Assembly: GCA_012932295.1 (NCBI GenBank)
Contig: JAAONU010000009.1
Span: 3,640,843-3,704,842, forward strand
Source of the DNA: Cyclina sinensis
Lineage: Eukaryota > Mollusca > Bivalvia > Venerida > Veneridae
Length of the DNA: 64,000 nt
Direction: 5' to 3'
This document shows positions 60,010 to 64,000 of the stretch, in pieces; within the stretch, counting starts at the first letter, position 1, and every line of letters starts with the position of its first letter. Made by a program: the position numbers and the translations under genes. The notes beneath the pieces are model-generated. The model worked only from the letters and a program-made list of their open reading frames with translations, had not been told where the DNA came from and did no database searches.

Positions 60010-61195
60010 TAATAAAAATATTTTGGGTAACCTGAGTTACCATGTTTCTTAAAATAACTTTTGTCGGCAAGTCTTGGTAACATTGGTTAACCTGAGTAAC
60101 CAACTCCGGTTAACCTGGGTAACCATGTTACTAAAAATAACTTTTGTCGGCAATTCATGGTAACATTGGTTAACCTGGGTAACCAACTTCGGTTAACATG
60201 GGTAACCATGTTACTAAAAATAACTTTTGTCGGCAGTTCTTGGAAGCTTTGGTCAACCGGGTTCGGTAACCAACTTTGGTAATCTGTTGGCAACATAGGT
60301 CAAACGGGGTAACCAACTGAGGTAAACCTTTGTAACGGTATTATTGGTCAACTGGGGTAACCAGCTCTGGTTACCTGTAGGTAACCTTGGTCAACCAGGG
60401 TAATCAAGTTTGGTTATCTCTTGGCAACATAGTTTAAACGGGGTAACCAACTCAGATTTAACCTGGGTAACGGTACTATTGGTCAACTGGGGTTACCAGC
60501 TGCGGTAACCTGTTGGTAACATTGCTCAACCAGGGTAACTTACTTTGGTTATCTCTTGGCAACATAGGTCTTACGGAGTAACCGACTCAGATTAACCAGG
60601 GTTTCGGTACTATTAGTCAACTGGGGTTACCAGCTCCGGTAACCTGTTGGTTACATTGGTCAACCAGGGTAACTTACTTTGGTTATCTCTTGGCAACATA
60701 GGTTTTACGGAGTAATTAACTCAGATTCACCAGGGTAACGGTACTATTGGTCAACTGGGGTTACAAGCTCCGGTAACCTGTTGGTAACATTGGTCAACCG
60801 GGGTAACCAACTTTGGTAACCTGTTGCCCACATAGGTCAAACGGAGTAGCCAACTTTGGTTATCTGTTGGCAACATAGCTCAACGTGGTAACTCACTCAG
60901 GTTAACCTGGGAAACGGTACTATTGGTCAACCGGGATAACCAGCTCTGGTTACTTGTTGGTAACCTTGGTCAACCAGGGCAGCCAACTTTTGTTATCTGT
61001 TGGCAACATAGGTCAAACGTGGTAACTAACTCAGGTTAACCTGGGTAATGTTACAACTGGTCAACTGGGGTAACTAGCTCTGGTTACCTGTTGGTAACAT
61101 TAGTCAAACGGGGTAATGAACTCACTGAGATAAGTTTTTTCGGCAAGTCTTGTTAACATTAGTCGGCGTCGGGTAACCAACCTAGGGTAATGTTA
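60010..61195. repeat. GGTNACC satellite with ~135-bp higher-order unit
   Basis: Dense ggtaacc/ggttacc/ggttaacc words. A marker, cggtactattggtcaactgg, recurs at about 60335, 60471, 60605, 60740, 60915 and (diverged) 61049: spacings of 134-136, except one of 175 where an extra ~40-bp subunit is present. Subunits of roughly 40 bases alternate 'ttggcaacataggtcaaacg' and 'ctgttggtaacattggtcaa'. Confidence 0.88.
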
Positions 61196-61250
61196 ATGTT
61201 AGTTTTAAATTTGCTTGTTCTGATACATTTTATTTTTTATTCAGGATAAG

Positions 61251-62228
61251 ATGGTCGAAAGTATCCAGATGGAGTCAATGGCAGATGAGAATGAACACCT
61301 TTTATTGACGGGTATGGAGAACGCACTATCATTTAAACGGGTTTTTCAAAAACACAAAAGTATGACAGAATTTTTATGTCAGCATGAGTACATATCCATA
61401 AGAAGTACATCAATTTCATCATTTGAATATGAGAACGACTTAGACATTTCTACAGATATTGATGGTGTAACTATTGAGTGGAAAAATCTGGCCGGCACAT
61501 CGCAATCCTTTCATCACTTGTTTCTCGGTTCGAGGTTAAAAAATGTCTATACATTGTTGAAAAAACATGAAGATTTAACGAAGTACAATGCTGTCAGCTT
61601 GAAGACATTTAAAGAATGTGTAGGTGTACCAATTTTAAATGATGGTGGATGGGAATACGTACTATGCCTTTTGCCAGAATATAAATGTAACACGCCGTAT
61701 TACAAGGAAGTCATAAATTTGACCACGCTGAACTGGATTACTGAAATTAGAGTTAAGCTTCAAGAAATGTTTCGAGAGGCAATACCTGGTCGTGTAATCA
61801 AGGAAACAATAGATAAAAACAATGTGTTTGATTTACGGCAGATTTTCATATTACCAGGTGATAGAGACACAGTCCTTCAAATGTTTCAATCCTGTGTCGA
61901 TACTGTTGTTGTTCCTCAGGGTTTTAGGAAGTTCCTTTTCAGCTATAGATTTGGTGAAAAAGACCGTGGGCATGTAAATCTACCAATTACTGACAATGAC
62001 GCGGTGAATATGATATGTGTACATGTTGGAGTAAACATACAATTACAGGACGAAAGCGAAAGCTTGTATTGGTCTAGGTCTGGGATTGAGCCATTAATAG
62101 GACAACGCGGTACATTATCAACAGCATGCGGACTTACCGAGTGTGCTAATTTTCAGAGTAATTTTGTTTTTGAAATTACTGTCCATTTATATTGTTATAT
62201 AAGTTGTACTGTTTTATTACGTATTTGA
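61251..62228 (+). CDS. unassigned 325-codon protein between telomeric blocks
   Basis: One intact frame from ATG 61251 to TGA. It is preceded by a good acceptor (ttttttattcag, exon from 61245; GAT AAG before the ATG is also open), so it is probably the last exon and may begin in an earlier exon. The sequence is non-repetitive and protein-like: MVESIQMESMADENEHLLLT, then a body with DGVTIEWKNLAGTSQSFHHL, GGWEYVLCLLPEYKCNTPYY and YWSRSGIEPLIGQRGTLSTA, ending in a hydrophobic tail ITVHLYCYISCTVLLRI. No signal peptide at this start and no domain I recognise. AATAAA at 62356 would end the transcript. It could be a lineage-specific gene or an element-encoded protein. Confidence 0.6.
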   Translation: MVESIQMESMADENEHLLLTGMENALSFKRVFQKHKSMTEFLCQHEYISIRSTSISSFEYENDLDISTDIDGVTIEWKNLAGTSQSFHHLFLGSRLKNVYTLLKKHEDLTKYNAVSLKTFKECVGVPILNDGGWEYVLCLLPEYKCNTPYYKEVINLTTLNWITEIRVKLQEMFREAIPGRVIKETIDKNNVFDLRQIFILPGDRDTVLQMFQSCVDTVVVPQGFRKFLFSYRFGEKDRGHVNLPITDNDAVNMICVHVGVNIQLQDESESLYWSRSGIEPLIGQRGTLSTACGLTECANFQSNFVFEITVHLYCYISCTVLLRI

Positions 62229-62355
62229 TTTGTGAAAAGATTTCACGATCGCTATTTCAGAGTTAAAAAGGAATAATAGCTGATTATAAACTTTATGTCT
62301 GTTAAGGTTGTGTAATTTCATTGTCATGACATTATTTTGAAATATTCTGCTTTAA

Positions 62356-62361
62356 ATAAAG
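62356..62361 (+). terminator. polyadenylation signal for the 61251 frame
   Basis: AATAAA in 'tttaaataaagttgg', 128 bases after the stop codon. Confidence 0.5.
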
Positions 62362-62539
62362 TTGGTAAAATTGTATTAAAGCAATTAGACTTGTTTTATC
62401 TGGGGTTTGAGTTAGCACTTTTATAGGGTGAAACAGTCTGTATAGGCTAAAGGCCTATGTATAAGTTAAAGACCTCTGTAGTGTGTAAAGGCCTTTGTTT
62501 AGAGTGAAGGCCCCTTTATAGTTTCGGTTACCGATGATG

Positions 62540-63040
62540 ATCGTTAAAGCGTCTCAAAAAAGAGTCCACTTTGTATCATACATCTACCAGCGGTTACCTG
62601 GGTTAGTTTGGGTCACCGCGATTACCTAGAGTAAGTTCGGGTAACCGCGGGCAGATGGTAAGATTGCAAGTTAGATTGATACAGTTTTGGTAAGTTTCGG
62701 TTACTGATGATGAAAATAAGGTTGTGGCTGTTTGTGTTGTTGCTCTTGATAATGATGCAGTCGCTTTAACAATTATAATCATACTTATCATCATCCAAAA
62801 CCACAGTACTATTATCAGCAACTGCATCATCATCAACAACAACCACACAAACAGCAACAGCCACATATACATCATCGGTAACCGAAAATAACCAAAACTG
62901 TATCAATCTAACTCTTATCCATACCAACTGCCCGCGGTAGCCCAAACTAACCTTGGGTAACCACGGTTACCAAAACTAACCCGGGTAGCCGCGGGTAGAT
63001 GAATGATACAAAGTGGACTGTTTTTTGAGATGCTTAAACG
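62540..63040. repeat. imperfect ~500-bp palindrome
   Basis: The left arm 62540-62766 matches the inverse of 62818-63040. Paired words include 'agtccactttgtatca' (62574) with 'tgatacaaagtggact' (63006); 'ttagattgatacagttttgg' with 'ccaaaactgtatcaatctaa'; and 'gtggctgtttgtgttgttgc' with its near-inverse around 62845. A third copy of the right arm lies in direct orientation at about 63050-63190. Arms contain GGTNACC words and GAT/GTT triplets from the neighbouring satellites. Confidence 0.85.
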
Positions 63041-63200
63041 GTTATAATCTTACTTATCATCAAAAACAAGAACAACATCGTCAGCAGCATCAGCAATTGC
63101 ATCATTATCATCAACAACAGCACAAACAGCCACAACCTTATTAACATCATGGGTATTCGAAACTAACCAAAACTGTATCAATTTAACTTGTAACCTTGTT

Positions 63201-63211
63201 TAGGGTTAGGG

Positions 63212-63246
<35 letters not shown>

Positions 63247-63262
63247 AGGGTTAGGGTTAGGG

Positions 63263-63303
<41 letters not shown>

Positions 63304-63357
63304 GGTTAGGGTTAGTTTTTGGGTTAGGGTTAGGGTTAGGGTTAGGGTTAGTTAGGG

Positions 63358-63394
<37 letters not shown>
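63201..63394 (+). repeat. telomeric (TTAGGG)n block 4
   Basis: About 31 units with TTTAGGG, 'gagggttaggg' and 'gttagttttt' variants, same orientation as the other three blocks, again followed directly by the linked unit. Confidence 0.95.
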
Positions 63395-63395
<1 letters not shown>

Positions 63396-64000
63396 ATATA
63401 GTAAAGCTACCTTTTGAACGGAAGTAGGTTTGAACGGAAGTAGGCTGCGCATGCGCAAATGCATGACGGGAATATTGGTACGTCAGTACCGACATTGCGC
63501 ATGCGTGTATTTCTTAACCGCCATTTTGAATAGATGTATGGAAGAGGAAGGACGTGTTTTGTATTGTTCAGTTGTGATTGTTTAAAAAGAATGGATTATT
63601 ATTAAAAGGTAAACGATTTTTTTATGTAATTGAATACCTACAATATATTGTTTGTATTGTCATCCCTTAATTTGTAAAAAGAATTGATATAATTGCAAAC
63701 AAAGTAAATACATATAAGCAAAATGGATTGAACCCTTGACCTTGCCTGCTATCCTGTATCGGAGAGCCAAAGCTTTTGTACTTATGGTTCGATTTTTACA
63801 GGTAATGTCCCGTGGTTTTGCAGCTTAAATGCCTCTGGTTCGAACCTTTATGTGCTATCTTTGCAAGTGAAAGTATTCAATTCTATTCTTGTCTATATGA
63901 ATATAGAAGCGGCCATTTTGAAAGTCATTGCGTATGTTTCTAAAAATAAAATACTCGTTGTAAAAGGCGGGAATATTGCGCGCCAAATAAAGTTGGCGGG
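63395..64000 (-). mobile_element. telomere-linked unit, copy C (at least 606 bp, runs off the window)
   Basis: Identical in start and, by eye, in sequence to copies A and B. It continues past the end of copy B into gaatattgcgcgccaaataa agttggcggg without meeting TTAGGG in the window, so it is the longest copy. The full element and any coding region would lie to the right. Confidence 0.8.

Noticed and set aside
59403..60083. His/Ile/Asp-rich frames on both strands
   Set aside because: GAT/GTT triplet low complexity; both strands are open with no unique protein segment.

Overview
The window is animal nuclear DNA, most likely from a marine bivalve or closely related mollusc. The basis is AT-rich sequence, intron-rich genes with GT-AG junctions, TTAGGG telomeric repeats, a tRNA-headed SINE with a mollusc-type tail, and the dispersed 'gggccataactc' and 'tatccctatgtcgcagctac' families common in bivalve genomes. 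No species is asserted. Coding exons are a small minority; tandem arrays and transposon debris dominate.

Four genes read cleanly. At the left edge is the last exon of an EF-hand protein, probably EFHB (+). Convergent to it is a complete seven-coding-exon gene for a PP2C-like pseudophosphatase, PP2D1 (-, 8149-15352, 782 codons). Next is a complete nine-coding-exon paraoxonase, PON (+, 18093-29936, 368 codons), with calcium ligands and the His dyad intact. At 47.0-49.56 kb a TATA-driven gene encodes a 104-residue secreted, KR-processed peptide with six cysteines that I cannot place in a family. Partial or broken genes are two C-terminal exons of a transglutaminase (38.5-39.1 kb) and a C2H2 zinc-finger pseudogene (54.7-57.6 kb). 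One unassigned intact 325-codon reading frame lies at 61.25-62.23 kb.

Mobile elements: two decayed non-LTR retrotransposons on the minus strand, each split by a smaller insertion whose target duplication can be read directly (105 bp with 7-bp TSD; 710 bp with 5-bp TSD); two larger elements bounded by terminal inverted repeats and target duplications (3930-6234 and 51100-54533); and two tRNA-related SINEs. Tandem arrays have units of 29, 39, 48, 51, 60, 69, 113, about 135, about 150 and 172 bp. In two genes (PON, PP2D1) the array starts at an exon's 5' splice site and each unit copies the exon end plus the donor.

The right end (57.59-64.0 kb) looks subtelomeric. Four (TTAGGG)n blocks all point the same way, toward the right end. 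Three copies of one non-telomeric unit each begin at the same base directly after TTAGGG; two stop at different internal points and are followed at once by new TTAGGG repeats. The strongest hypothesis here is a retroelement primed from telomere ends: read on the minus strand, it has a fixed 3' end and a variable 5' truncation. A GGTNACC satellite, triplet repeats, a roughly 500-bp palindrome and the orphan gene lie between these blocks.
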